A stretch of 64,000 bases of DNA, taken from contig NZ_AP023262.1 in assembly GCF_016756615.1 (NCBI RefSeq), positions 4,279,501 through 4,343,500 of the forward strand. The letters run 5' to 3'. How positions within the stretch are numbered: position 1 is the stretch's first letter; each line of letters opens with the position of its first letter. The position numbers and the translations under genes are program-made. Source of the stretch: Mesorhizobium sp. L-8-3 (lineage in GTDB: Bacteria > Pseudomonadota > Alphaproteobacteria > Rhizobiales > Rhizobiaceae). The notes under the pieces are model-generated. The model worked only from the letters and a program-made list of their open reading frames with translations, was not told the origin of the DNA and did no database searches. Positions 25,181 to 33,628 of this stretch are shown here, in pieces.

Positions 25181-26983
25181 TCAGCCCTGGTGGTGAACTT
25201 CCTGCAGGGCGTAGACCGGTGTCGGAATGCCCTCCTGGCGCGCCTTCAACTGCAGGGACAGGAACTGCGAATAGTGACGCGACTGGTGCAGGTTGCCGCC
25301 GTGGAACCACAGCGCCTCCTGCCGGGTCGGCTTCCACATATTGCGCTGTTCACCTTCCCATGGTCCGGGATCCTTGGTCGTGGCCGAACCGAGGCCCCAG
25401 CATTTGCCGACCTTGTCGGCCACCTCCTTGGAGATCAGCTCCGCTGCCCAGCCGTTCATCGAGCCGTAGCCGGTGGCGTAGACGATGAGATCGGCCGGCA
25501 GTTCCGTGCCGTCGTTCAGCAGGACCGAATGCTCCTTGATCTCTTCGACGTCGGAGCCACTTTTCAGCTTGATCTGCCCGTCGATGACGAGCTGCGAGGC
25601 GCCGACATCGATATAGTAGCCGGAGCCGCGCCGCAGATATTTCATGAACAGGCCCGACCCGTCGTCGCCCCAGTCCAGCATGAAGCCGGCCTTTTCCAAT
25701 CCGTCATAGAAGGCCGCGTCGCGCTCCTTCATCTGCTGGTAGAGCGGAATCTGGAATTCGTGCAGGATGCGGTAGGGGATCGAGGCGAAGATCAGATCGG
25801 CCTTCGCGGTGGTCATGCCGCTGCGCACGGCCTGCTCTGAATAGAGCGCGCCGAGCCCGATCTCCATCAGCGTATCGGAGCGCACGATATGCGTCGTGGA
25901 GCGCTGAACCATGGTGACGTCGGCGCCGGCCTCCCAGAGTGCCGCGCAGATGTCGTGGGCGGAGTTGTTGGAACCGATGACGACAGCCTTCTTGCCGGCA
26001 TAGGCATCAGGCCCCGGGTGGCGGGAAGAGTGGTCCTGATCGCCCTTGAAGGTCTCCATTCCCTTGATCTTCGGCATGTTCGGCCGCCCGGACATGCCGG
26101 TGGCGAGCACGAGCTGCCTGGGCTTCAGCACGATGTCCTTGCCGTCGCGCCGCACGACGACCGTCCATTCCTTCTTCTCGTCGTCATAGGTTGCGCTCCT
26201 GGCCTCGGTCGACGTCCAGTAGTTCAGCTCCATGACCTTGGCGTACATTTCCAGCCAGTCGCCGATCTTGTCCTTCGGCGAAAACACCGGCCAGTTCTTG
26301 GGGAAATCGATGTAAGGCAGATGGTCGTACCAGACGGGGTCATGCAGGCAGAGCGACTTGTAGCGCTTGCGCCAGCTGTCGCCCGCCCGCTCGTTCTTCT
26401 CGACGATTATTGTGGGAACGCCGAGCTGCCTGAGCCGCGCACCGAGCGCGATGCCGCCCTGGCCGCCGCCGACAATGACGCAATAGGGTTGCCGCGCGAA
26501 ACCTAGCTCGGCGGCCTCCTGCTCTCGCTCCTCCTTCCAGGTCTTGCGGTTCTTACCCGACCCGTGCTTGGCGCCCATCGGCCGGTCGAAGCCCGCTTTC
26601 TCTTCATGGCCCTTCAACTCCGCCATGGTGGTGAGCAGCGTCCAGATGCGGCCGTCCTTGAGGCGGATATGGCCGAAGCCGCGCGCGACGTCGGTCTCGA
26701 AGCTGATCCAGCCTTCGATGATGCCGTTGCTTTCGGTCGCCTCCTCGCCTTCGGCTATGGCCCAGCCGCCGGGCCTGGTCGCGGCGAGCTGCGATTTCAG
26801 CATGTCGCGAATCTGGTCGCGGCCTTCCATGGTCTTGATGTTCCAGGTGAAGGCCACAAGGTCGCGCCAGTAGCAGTCTTCCTGGAACAGTCCGACCGCC
26901 GTCTCGATGTCATTGGCGGCGAGCGCATCGCCGAATGTCGCGAGCACGTCCGACAGTTTCTCGCTGGGTGCCTTTTCGAGCAT
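25181..26983 (-). CDS. Flavin-containing monooxygenase with N-terminal SnoaL-like domain
   Basis: 600 aa from ATG 26983, which has GGAGGAAA 7 nt upstream. Residues 1-130 look like an NTF2/SnoaL-type domain (ALAANDIETAVGLFQEDCYWRDLVAFTWNIKTMEGRDQI). A class B flavin monooxygenase follows: FAD site VIVGGGQGGIALGARL, NADPH site VVIGSNNSAHDICAALWEAG, and the ATGYGSMNG motif near the end. The family oxygenates N or S atoms or ketones, or makes auxins from tryptophan derivatives (YUCCA-like). The fused SnoaL domain is typical of a soil-bacterial subgroup of unknown substrate. Confidence 0.9.
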   Translation of the reverse strand: MLEKAPSEKLSDVLATFGDALAANDIETAVGLFQEDCYWRDLVAFTWNIKTMEGRDQIRDMLKSQLAATRPGGWAIAEGEEATESNGIIEGWISFETDVARGFGHIRLKDGRIWTLLTTMAELKGHEEKAGFDRPMGAKHGSGKNRKTWKEEREQEAAELGFARQPYCVIVGGGQGGIALGARLRQLGVPTIIVEKNERAGDSWRKRYKSLCLHDPVWYDHLPYIDFPKNWPVFSPKDKIGDWLEMYAKVMELNYWTSTEARSATYDDEKKEWTVVVRRDGKDIVLKPRQLVLATGMSGRPNMPKIKGMETFKGDQDHSSRHPGPDAYAGKKAVVIGSNNSAHDICAALWEAGADVTMVQRSTTHIVRSDTLMEIGLGALYSEQAVRSGMTTAKADLIFASIPYRILHEFQIPLYQQMKERDAAFYDGLEKAGFMLDWGDDGSGLFMKYLRRGSGYYIDVGASQLVIDGQIKLKSGSDVEEIKEHSVLLNDGTELPADLIVYATGYGSMNGWAAELISKEVADKVGKCWGLGSATTKDPGPWEGEQRNMWKPTRQEALWFHGGNLHQSRHYSQFLSLQLKARQEGIPTPVYALQEVHHQG

Positions 26984-27271
26984 CGAATTTCCTCCACTGG
27001 TCTGTTCGTTGATCGTTGCGGCCACGGCCGGGTCCGCTTGGGCTTTTGCATCCCGCCGGCAAGAATATCGGCAGAGATCGCGCTCCACGTCATTCCCGAC
27101 GATAGTTTGCAGCTTTTTCAGAAGGTTATCGGAGGTATAGGGTGATCGCATATGCAGGAGGCGGGTCGATTGCCGTCGCATCCGTGGTGGGAGGCAATCT
27201 GCCGATACCACTGTTTTCGGAAGGTACGTTCTCCTAAGATGGTGCCCTACCGCTTCGAGTAGGTTATTGAA

Positions 27272-28606
27272 ATGCACATCTCACGCCTGCGAATACGCAA
27301 CATCCGCTCCATTACCGATTTCGAAATCAAGCTCGGCCAAGGCGAGCGAACTGGATGGCATGTGATCCTCGGAGACAACGGCTCCGGAAAGTCCAGCGTC
27401 ATAAGGTCGATCGCCTTGTCCGCAATCGGCCCCCTCGATGCGCCAGCCTTGCGTCAGAATTGGTCGAACTGGCTTCAGCACGGACAGTCGCGAGGAGGTA
27501 TTGAAGCTGATTTCCAGGCGGATGGCATCGACATTCGGCTCACTGGCATAAAGGCGTCGAAACCAGCAATCGGAGCCTCGATCAAAGCTTCAGTAGCAAT
27601 CGAGGCGGGTGACGAGAATGTGCCACCATTTGAATCGGAGACTGGCACGCGCCCGGCGAGTCCGCCGATCTTTTCGAAAGCCAGTACCATCAACAGAACG
27701 GTCTGGGCCAATGCAAGCGGGTGGTTCGCCGCATCATTTGGGCCATTCCGGCGATTTTCCGGTGGCGACTCAGCCTTGGAGAGGGTGTTTTCGTCCAACC
27801 CGAAGGCTGCTGCCCATCTGTCGGCATTCGGCGAAGATGTCGCTCTGACGGAAGCCCTCCGATGGCTGCAGCAGCTTCACGTCCGTTCGCTCGAGAGCCC
27901 GGCTGGGTTTGAAGGAAAGCTGAAAAACGCGGTCATCAGCTTTGCGAACTCCACGGATTTTCTACCGCATGGTGCTAGAATCCAAGAGATCACCTCCGAG
28001 CGGGTGCTCCTCCGTGACGGAGACGGCAATGCAATCGGTGTCGATCAGATGAGTGACGGCTACCGTTCGATCCTTAGCCTGACATTCGAACTGCTACGTC
28101 AAATGACGCTCCAGTATGGCGCCCAAACTGTTCTCGATCACATCGACGAGGCCGCCGGAAAGATCGACCTGCCGGGCGTCGTCGCAGTTGACGAGATTGA
28201 CGCACATCTCCATCCGGCATGGCAGAAACGAATAGGCCAATGGTTTGTTGAACGATTCCCCCAACTCCAGTTTTTCGTGACTACTCATAGCCCAATCATC
28301 TGCCAAGCGGCCGCCAAGGGCTCGGTATGGCGCCTGCCGACACCTGGAACCGCCGAAGTTGCCGGCCGCATTACCGGCGACGATCTCAACAAGCTGATCT
28401 ACGGATCGATCCTGGACGCGTTTGGTACGCAGTATTTTGGCGTGGGCGTCACCCGATCCGCCACCTCCAAGGAAATGCTGGTCGAACTTGCACGCCTGAA
28501 TCGTAAAAGCCTCAATCAGGATCTCGAGCGGGAAGAGCGGTCCAAGCTCGAGAAGCTTCGCGCAATGCTGCCTTCCACCTCTGCGAAGGTCGCGGACGAG
28601 GCATAG
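27272..28606 (+). CDS. OLD/RecF-like AAA ATPase, Septu PtuA-like
   Basis: 444 aa. It begins MHISRLRIRNIRSITDFEIKL and has Walker A GDNGSGKS (34-41), an ABC-like signature QMSDGYRS (259-266), Walker B VVAVDEIDAHLHP (303-315) and the switch His in FVTTHSP (335-341). This ABC-type ATPase without a fused TOPRIM domain matches PtuA of Septu defence and the accessory ATPase of retron systems. The partner HNH gene starts 7 nt downstream. Base composition is lower in GC than the flanking core genes, suggesting acquisition. Whether it acts against phage is inferred from the pairing only. Confidence 0.75.
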   Translation: MHISRLRIRNIRSITDFEIKLGQGERTGWHVILGDNGSGKSSVIRSIALSAIGPLDAPALRQNWSNWLQHGQSRGGIEADFQADGIDIRLTGIKASKPAIGASIKASVAIEAGDENVPPFESETGTRPASPPIFSKASTINRTVWANASGWFAASFGPFRRFSGGDSALERVFSSNPKAAAHLSAFGEDVALTEALRWLQQLHVRSLESPAGFEGKLKNAVISFANSTDFLPHGARIQEITSERVLLRDGDGNAIGVDQMSDGYRSILSLTFELLRQMTLQYGAQTVLDHIDEAAGKIDLPGVVAVDEIDAHLHPAWQKRIGQWFVERFPQLQFFVTTHSPIICQAAAKGSVWRLPTPGTAEVAGRITGDDLNKLIYGSILDAFGTQYFGVGVTRSATSKEMLVELARLNRKSLNQDLEREERSKLEKLRAMLPSTSAKVADEA

Positions 28607-28612
28607 CCGCCG

Positions 28613-29416
28613 ATGTTGCTCCTCCCGACGACCATGCCGGATGCCGCGGCCAGCGCAAGGTTGAGAACATGGCAGGCGGAGATCGACGCGAAGCCGACCT
28701 ATTCTGAAAGAGTGGACGCAGCAAAGGCCAAATTCAAGCAACGGAACACGAGGACCAACGCAACTTTTCAGAAAGTGAAAGCGGCTCTGACAGCGATGTG
28801 CTCTGGAGCGAGACGTTGTGTCTATTGCGAAGACTCGGTTGCGGACGAGGTTGAGCATATAGCGCCCAAGGATCTCTATCCCGAGTTCGTTTTCGTGTGG
28901 GACAACTATGTCTATGCCTGCGGACCATGCAACGGGCCGAAGAACAACAGATATGCGGTGTTCGGCTCGAACGGCTCACTCATTGAGGTCACCCGCAGGT
29001 CGGGTGGACCGGTTGTACCGCCGATCTCAGGAAGACCCGGTCTCATCAATCCGCGAATCGACAATCCCGCACTTCTGTTCGATCTGGATTTGATCGATAC
29101 GTTCGTCCTGCTTCCGAAGGAGAACCTCGACGCGACAAATCGAGCCCGCGCGGATTTTACGCTCGATCTCCTTGATCTCAACCGCGACGTGCTCCTGGAA
29201 GCGCGACGAACGGCTTACGGTTCATATAGAGCGCGGCTTTTCGAATATCGTCACAAGCGCGACGGCGGAGCTGGCGCAGTGGAACTCGATACTTTGATCA
29301 AGGGGCTCAAAGCTATGCCGCATCCGACTGTTTTTGCCGAGATGCAGCGTAGCCATCTGGACGTACCGGAGTTGACGGTGCTGTTTGGAACAATCCCCGA
29401 GGCGCTTCAATGGTGA
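28613..29416 (+). CDS. HNH endonuclease, Septu PtuB-like
   Basis: 267 aa. The HNH/zinc module is CVYCE (Cys69, Cys72), VEHIAPK (His82), WDNYVYACGPCN (Asn98, Cys103, Cys106) and KNN. This resembles PtuB and the TIGR02646-type HNH proteins of retron defence. The C-terminal 150 residues have no recognised domain. It should cut nucleic acid when released or positioned by the ATPase encoded just upstream. The two genes form an isolated pair between a monooxygenase and ilvI. Confidence 0.75.
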   Translation: MLLLPTTMPDAAASARLRTWQAEIDAKPTYSERVDAAKAKFKQRNTRTNATFQKVKAALTAMCSGARRCVYCEDSVADEVEHIAPKDLYPEFVFVWDNYVYACGPCNGPKNNRYAVFGSNGSLIEVTRRSGGPVVPPISGRPGLINPRIDNPALLFDLDLIDTFVLLPKENLDATNRARADFTLDLLDLNRDVLLEARRTAYGSYRARLFEYRHKRDGGAGAVELDTLIKGLKAMPHPTVFAEMQRSHLDVPELTVLFGTIPEALQW

Positions 29417-29424
29417 TTCTTCCG

Positions 29425-29454
29425 TTGACACCGCACGGGGGACCCGCGTAGTCT
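29425..29454 (+). promoter_or_regulatory. Candidate ilvI promoter
   Basis: TTGACA (29425-29430) and TAGTCT (29449-29454) are separated by 18 nt and lie just before the leader peptide. This fits a sigma-70 promoter with a transcript start near 29460. Confidence 0.5.
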
Positions 29455-29462
29455 CCGCGCCC

Positions 29463-29513
29463 ATGAAAACGGTACTCATTCTCGTAGGAAGGCGCATGGG
29501 CAAGGCGGTGTAG
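29463..29513 (+). CDS. ilv leader peptide
   Basis: A 16-codon reading frame, MKTVLILVGRRMGKAV, has five branched-chain codons in a row (Val-Leu-Ile-Leu-Val). Ribosomes should stall here when the charged branched-chain tRNAs are scarce. It is followed after 34 nt by a terminator hairpin and then by ilvI, the classical attenuator layout. Confidence 0.75.
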   Translation: MKTVLILVGRRMGKAV

Positions 29514-29547
29514 CCGCCGGGCGACAGCCGACCATGCGCAGAAAGCA

Positions 29548-29570
29548 GGCTCCCTCGGGGGCCTTTTTTT
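29548..29570 (+). terminator. Attenuator terminator before ilvI
   Basis: GGCTCC and GGGGCC form a 6-bp stem (one G-U pair) around the loop CTCG, followed by seven T. It lies between the leader peptide and ilvI, so it should stop transcription when branched-chain amino acids are plentiful. Confidence 0.75.
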
Positions 29571-29637
29571 ATTACCCAAACATCATCACTGACGAGCAGC
29601 AAGTCGCGGATAGCGAAGGAAAGACGGGACCGGAAAG

Positions 29638-31419
29638 ATGATCAACGCAACGAGCGAGCGGCGCGAGATGACGGGCGCCGAAATGGTGGTGCAGGCGCTG
29701 AAGGACAACGGCGTCGAGCACATCTTCGGCTATCCGGGCGGAGCCGTCCTTCCGATCTATGACGAGCTCTTCCAGCAGGAGGACGTGCAGCACATCCTCG
29801 TCCGCCACGAGCAGGGCGCCGGACACGCCGCCGAGGGATATGCCCGCTCGACCGGCAAGGCTGGCGTCATGCTGGTGACTTCGGGCCCCGGCGCCACCAA
29901 CGCTGTCACGCCGTTGCAGGACGCGCTGATGGATTCGATCCCGCTGGTCTGCATCACAGGCCAGGTGCCGACCACGCTGATCGGCTCCGACGCGTTCCAG
30001 GAATGCGACACTGTGGGCATCACCCGCCCTTGCACGAAGCACAACTGGCTGGTGAGGGACGTCAACGAGCTGGCCGCCGTCCTGCACGAGGCCTTCCATG
30101 TCGCGACGACGGGCCGGCCCGGCCCGGTCGTGGTCGACATCCCGAAGGACGTCCAGTTCGCCAAGGGCATCTATGTGTCGCCGCAGACGGCGCCTCGCAC
30201 CAGCTACCAGCCGAAGGTCCAGGGCGACCTGGACAAGATCAAGGCCGCGGTCGCGCTGATGGCCGAAGCGAGGCAGCCGATCATCTATTCGGGCGGCGGC
30301 GTCGTCAATTCGGGGCCCGAGGCCAGCCATCTGCTGCGTGAACTGGTCGAACTGACCGGCTTCCCCATCACCTCCACCCTGATGGGCCTCGGCGCCTATC
30401 CGGCTTCGGGCAAGAACTGGCTCGGCATGCTGGGGATGCACGGCACCTATGAAGCCAACATGGCCATGCACGACTGCGACGTCATGATCTGCATCGGCGC
30501 GCGCTTCGACGACCGCATCACGGGCCGGCTCAACGCCTTCTCGCCGGACTCGAAGAAGATCCACATCGACATCGATCCGTCCTCGCTCAACAAGAATGTG
30601 CGCGTCGACATACCGATCCTGGGCGATGTCGGCCATGTGCTCGAGGATCTGGTCCGGCTGTGGCGTGCCTCCGGACGCGCCGACAAGAAAGCGCTTCATC
30701 CCTGGTGGGAGCAGATCGCCAGGTGGCGGGCCCGCGACTCGCTGGCCTACAAGCCCAATGACGACGTGATCATGCCCCAGTATGCCATCCAGCGCCTCTA
30801 CGCGCTGACCAAGGACATGGACACCTATATCACGACCGAGGTCGGCCAGCACCAGATGTGGGCTGCCCAGCACTACGGCTTCGAGAAGCCGAACCGCTGG
30901 ATGACCTCGGGCGGGCTCGGCACGATGGGCTATGGCCTGCCGGCTGCACTCGGGGTGCAGATCGCGCATCCGGATGCGCTCGTCGTCGACATCGCCGGCG
31001 ACGCGTCGGTGCTGATGACCATGCAGGAGATGAGCTCGGCGGTGCAGTACGAGGCGCCGATAAAGATCTTCATCCTCAACAACCAGTATATGGGCATGGT
31101 CAGGCAGTGGCAGCAACTCCTGCACGGCAACCGCCTGTCGCATTCCTATACCGAGGCCCTGCCTGATTTCGTGAAGCTGGCGGAGGCCTATGGCGGTCAC
31201 GGCATTCGCTGCGAGAAGCCTGATGAACTCGACGATGCGATCCGCGAGATGATCTCGGTGAAGAAACCCGTCATCTTCGATTGCCGCGTGGCCAATCTCG
31301 CCAACTGCTTCCCGATGATCCCGTCGGGCAAGGCGCATAACGAGATGCTCCTTCCCGACGAGGCGACCGACGAAGCGGTCGCTAACGCCATCGACGCCAA
31401 GGGCAGGGAACTGGTGTGA
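29638..31419 (+). CDS. ilvI: Acetolactate synthase large subunit
   Basis: 593 aa, full length. Landmarks: EMTGAEMVVQALKDNGVEHIFGYPGGAVLPIYDEL, the catalytic Glu in RHEQGAGHAAEGYARSTGKAGV, the FAD region, and the thiamine diphosphate site GDASVLMTMQEMSSAVQYEAPIKIFILNN. It joins two pyruvates (or pyruvate and 2-ketobutyrate) as the first common step of valine, leucine and isoleucine synthesis. It works with the small subunit encoded at 32187, from which it is separated by a toxin-antitoxin pair. It is controlled by the leader at 29463-29570. Confidence 0.97.
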   Translation: MINATSERREMTGAEMVVQALKDNGVEHIFGYPGGAVLPIYDELFQQEDVQHILVRHEQGAGHAAEGYARSTGKAGVMLVTSGPGATNAVTPLQDALMDSIPLVCITGQVPTTLIGSDAFQECDTVGITRPCTKHNWLVRDVNELAAVLHEAFHVATTGRPGPVVVDIPKDVQFAKGIYVSPQTAPRTSYQPKVQGDLDKIKAAVALMAEARQPIIYSGGGVVNSGPEASHLLRELVELTGFPITSTLMGLGAYPASGKNWLGMLGMHGTYEANMAMHDCDVMICIGARFDDRITGRLNAFSPDSKKIHIDIDPSSLNKNVRVDIPILGDVGHVLEDLVRLWRASGRADKKALHPWWEQIARWRARDSLAYKPNDDVIMPQYAIQRLYALTKDMDTYITTEVGQHQMWAAQHYGFEKPNRWMTSGGLGTMGYGLPAALGVQIAHPDALVVDIAGDASVLMTMQEMSSAVQYEAPIKIFILNNQYMGMVRQWQQLLHGNRLSHSYTEALPDFVKLAEAYGGHGIRCEKPDELDDAIREMISVKKPVIFDCRVANLANCFPMIPSGKAHNEMLLPDEATDEAVANAIDAKGRELV

Positions 31420-31486
31420 GGACGCGTTGAAGCAAAGCGCGGTGAGTGTTACATCTTACCGCGTCTTACTTCTTGGAGAAAAGAGT

Positions 31487-31771
31487 ATGAGCGCCCGGGC
31501 GCGAATGTCGAGTAAAGGCCAGATCGTGGTGCCGAAATCGATACGGCTCGCCCATGGCTGGTCCGAAGGAACGGAGTTGGAGTTCGTGGAATCAGGCAAG
31601 GGCGTGACGCTGAAGGCCGTGGAAGCGTTGGATCCGCGCTTCCCGCCGATGACCATGGAAGAGTTCCTGAAACTGCGTATCAGGATCGACCGACCTTTTC
31701 CGACGGACGGCGAGATAGAGGAGACGCTCGTGACGGAAGCGGCAAGGCGGTTTGATGCCACTCGCCGTTGA
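31487..31771 (+). CDS. vapB: AbrB/MazE-type antitoxin (VapB-like)
   Basis: 94 aa from ATG 31487, with GGAGAA upstream. The N-terminal SpoVT-AbrB fold (ARMSSKGQIVVPKSIRLAHGWSEGTELEFVESGKGVTLKAV) binds DNA as a dimer. The C-terminal DPRFPPMTMEEFLKLRIRIDRPFPTDGEIEE segment would neutralise the toxin. Its 3' end overlaps vapC by 17 nt. It lies between ilvI and ilvH and probably autoregulates its own promoter. Confidence 0.85.
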   Translation: MSARARMSSKGQIVVPKSIRLAHGWSEGTELEFVESGKGVTLKAVEALDPRFPPMTMEEFLKLRIRIDRPFPTDGEIEETLVTEAARRFDATRR

Positions 31772-32150
31772 CACGAATGTTCTCGCGCGGGCACTGGTCG
31801 ACGACGGATCCGAGCAGGCAGCGGAATCCCGACGATGCATGATCGCCAACGAGATCTATGTTCCGGACTCGGTGCTTCTCGAGACGGAGTGGGTTCTGCG
31901 AAGTCGCCTGAAGCTCTCCCGGGAGGCAATCAACGCGCTGTTCGCGGGGCTGCTTTCCGTGCCGTCTACCACGTTCGAGAACAAGCGCAGGATGGCGGAT
32001 GTGGTCGTCGCGCATAAAGAGGGCCTGGATTTCGCCGATGCATTGCATCTTCATTCGGCCAAAGGCTGTGATGCCATGCTTACCTATGACGAAGAATTCA
32101 TTCGGCGTTCCCGGAAGATCGCCGGCGCAACCCCCGTCAGGAAACCGTAG
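31755..32150 (+). CDS. vapC: VapC-family PIN-domain toxin
   Basis: 131 aa. All PIN acidic residues are in place: AVDTNVLARALV (Asp near the N-terminus), VLLETEWVLRSRL (Glu), DFADALHLHSAKGCDAMLTYDEEF (two Asp). VapC toxins are Mg2+-dependent ribonucleases acting on tRNA or rRNA. It appears intact, unlike the PIN gene at 16281. It starts within vapB and ends 36 nt before ilvH. Confidence 0.88.
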   Translation: MPLAVDTNVLARALVDDGSEQAAESRRCMIANEIYVPDSVLLETEWVLRSRLKLSREAINALFAGLLSVPSTTFENKRRMADVVVAHKEGLDFADALHLHSAKGCDAMLTYDEEFIRRSRKIAGATPVRKP

Positions 32151-32186
32151 CCACGGTTCGAACTGCATCAGATAAGGCAAAGTCAG

Positions 32187-32759
32187 ATGAACGCCCAACT
32201 TCAACCCACCGGCTCCGCCTATTTCATCGCCAAGGAGACCGAGAAGCCGGAACAGCACACGCTATCGGTGCTGGTGGACAACGAACCGGGCGTCCTTGCC
32301 CGGGTGATCGGCCTGTTCTCCGGCCGTGGCTACAATATCGAGAGCCTGACCGTCTCGGAGACCGAACACGAGAAACATTTGTCGCGCATCACCATCGTGA
32401 CCAGCGGGACGGCCCATGTGCTCGAGCAGATCAAGCACCAGTTGGAGCGCATCGTTCCCGTGCATCGGGTGGTCGACTTGACCGTGCTGGCGGATGAACT
32501 GGGCAACGGCACGCCGCTGGAGCGCGAACTTGCCCTCGTCAAGGTCACCGGTACCGGCGACGCCCGCGTCGAGGCGCTGCGGCTTGCCGAAGCCTTCCGC
32601 GCCAAGGTGATCGACGCCAACACCGAGCATTTCATCTTCGAGATCACCGGCAAGGGATCCAAGATCGATCAGTTCATCAATATCATGAAGCCGCTCGGCC
32701 TTATGGAGATCTGCCGCACCGGCGTCGCCGCCATGAACCGCGGCCCGCAGGGCATGTAA
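32187..32759 (+). CDS. ilvH: Acetolactate synthase small (regulatory) subunit
   Basis: 190 aa. The ACT domain (HTLSVLVDNEPGVLARVIGLFSGRGYNIESLTVSETEHEKHLSRITIVT) and the C-terminal AHAS_C domain (ELALVKVTGTGDARVEALRLAEAFRAKVIDANTEHFIFEITG) are complete. It stimulates the large subunit and confers feedback inhibition by valine. Palindromic repeats follow immediately after its stop. Confidence 0.96.
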   Translation: MNAQLQPTGSAYFIAKETEKPEQHTLSVLVDNEPGVLARVIGLFSGRGYNIESLTVSETEHEKHLSRITIVTSGTAHVLEQIKHQLERIVPVHRVVDLTVLADELGNGTPLERELALVKVTGTGDARVEALRLAEAFRAKVIDANTEHFIFEITGKGSKIDQFINIMKPLGLMEICRTGVAAMNRGPQGM

Positions 32760-32760
32760 A

Positions 32761-32800
32761 GCATGTCTCCCGAAACTGGGGACCGGTTTTCGGGACATGC
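32761..32800. repeat. Rhizobial intergenic palindrome (GCATGTC...GACATGC)
   Basis: GCATGTCTCCCGAAA pairs with TTTTCGGGACATGC across a short GC-rich loop. The same GCATGT/CCCGAAA/TTTCGGG/ACATGC design occurs at 52878-52918. It may also end ilvH transcripts. Confidence 0.7.
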
Positions 32801-32813
32801 GTAAGAACAAGCA

Positions 32814-32859
32814 CCTGAAGCGCGTAGAGCTGATCTGAAAGATCGCGACGCGCTTCAGG
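32814..32859. repeat. Second palindrome of the pair downstream of ilvH
   Basis: CCTGAAGCGCGT and ACGCGCTTCAGG are exact reverse complements, enclosing an inner GATC-TGAAA-GATC stem. It lies 13 nt after the first palindrome, making a composite two-hairpin element. Confidence 0.65.
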
Positions 32860-32992
32860 CGGCGGCAGGGCGGCCGCTTGCGGGGCCCCCCGGCCGCCGC
32901 CCGAAATTGTCACCGGGACAACAATAGGCGTGACTTCCAGGCGATATAGGTCAATGTCGCTGACATAACATTCCCTGGGAAACGCGCCTGCA

Positions 32993-33589
32993 ATGCCGTC
33001 GGAAGCTTTTCTTGCCCTGTTGGTCTATGCCTTCGTGACCTCGGTCACGCCGGGCCCCAACAATTTCATGCTGCTCGCCTCCGGCGTGAATTTCGGTTTC
33101 CAGCGCACTGTGCCGCATATGCTGGGGATCGGCGCAGGCTTCCTTGTGTTGCTCCTTGCGATCGGGCTCGGCCTTGGCGCGTTGCTGTCGACCTATCCCG
33201 CGCTTCATCTCGCGCTGAAGATCGCGGGCGGTGCCTATCTGCTCTATCTCGCCTGGCGCATCGCCATGTCGCGCTCGCTCAGCGACGGCAAGGGCGAGAA
33301 GGCGCGGCCGATGAGCTTCCTGGAGGCGGCGGCTTTCCAATGGGTCAATCCCAAGGCCTGGATGATCGCGCTGACCGGCATGGCCGTCTACACCCAGCCC
33401 GAGGCACCGCTGTCATCGATGCTGATCGTGGCCTTCGCCTTCGCCGCCGTGAACCTGCCGAGCGTTTCGACCTGGGCCGCATTCGGTTCGGCAATGCGCG
33501 GCTTCCTGGCCGATCCGGCGCGCCTGAAATGGTTCAATATCGGCATGGGCCTGCTGCTCGCGGTCACCTTGTGGCCCATGCTGAGCTGA
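32993..33589 (+). CDS. LysE/RhtB-family amino acid exporter
   Basis: 198 aa, six hydrophobic segments. The signature FVTSVTPGPNNFMLLASGVNFGFQRTVPHMLGIGAGF at the N-terminus and the AAAFQWVNPKAWMIALTGMAVY segment are typical of LysE translocators. It exports amino acids or related solutes across the inner membrane. It lies 40 nt before the nitrile hydratase operon in the same direction. Confidence 0.92.
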   Translation: MPSEAFLALLVYAFVTSVTPGPNNFMLLASGVNFGFQRTVPHMLGIGAGFLVLLLAIGLGLGALLSTYPALHLALKIAGGAYLLYLAWRIAMSRSLSDGKGEKARPMSFLEAAAFQWVNPKAWMIALTGMAVYTQPEAPLSSMLIVAFAFAAVNLPSVSTWAAFGSAMRGFLADPARLKWFNIGMGLLLAVTLWPMLS

Positions 33590-33628
33590 GCCTTGCCGCT
33601 TTCGAGGGCAGGGCCTAATCTCGCCGGC

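Noticed and set aside
28094..28858. 254-aa minus-strand frame over the ATPase-HNH junction
   Set aside because: Antisense to two genes with intact catalytic motifs; no recognisable domain.
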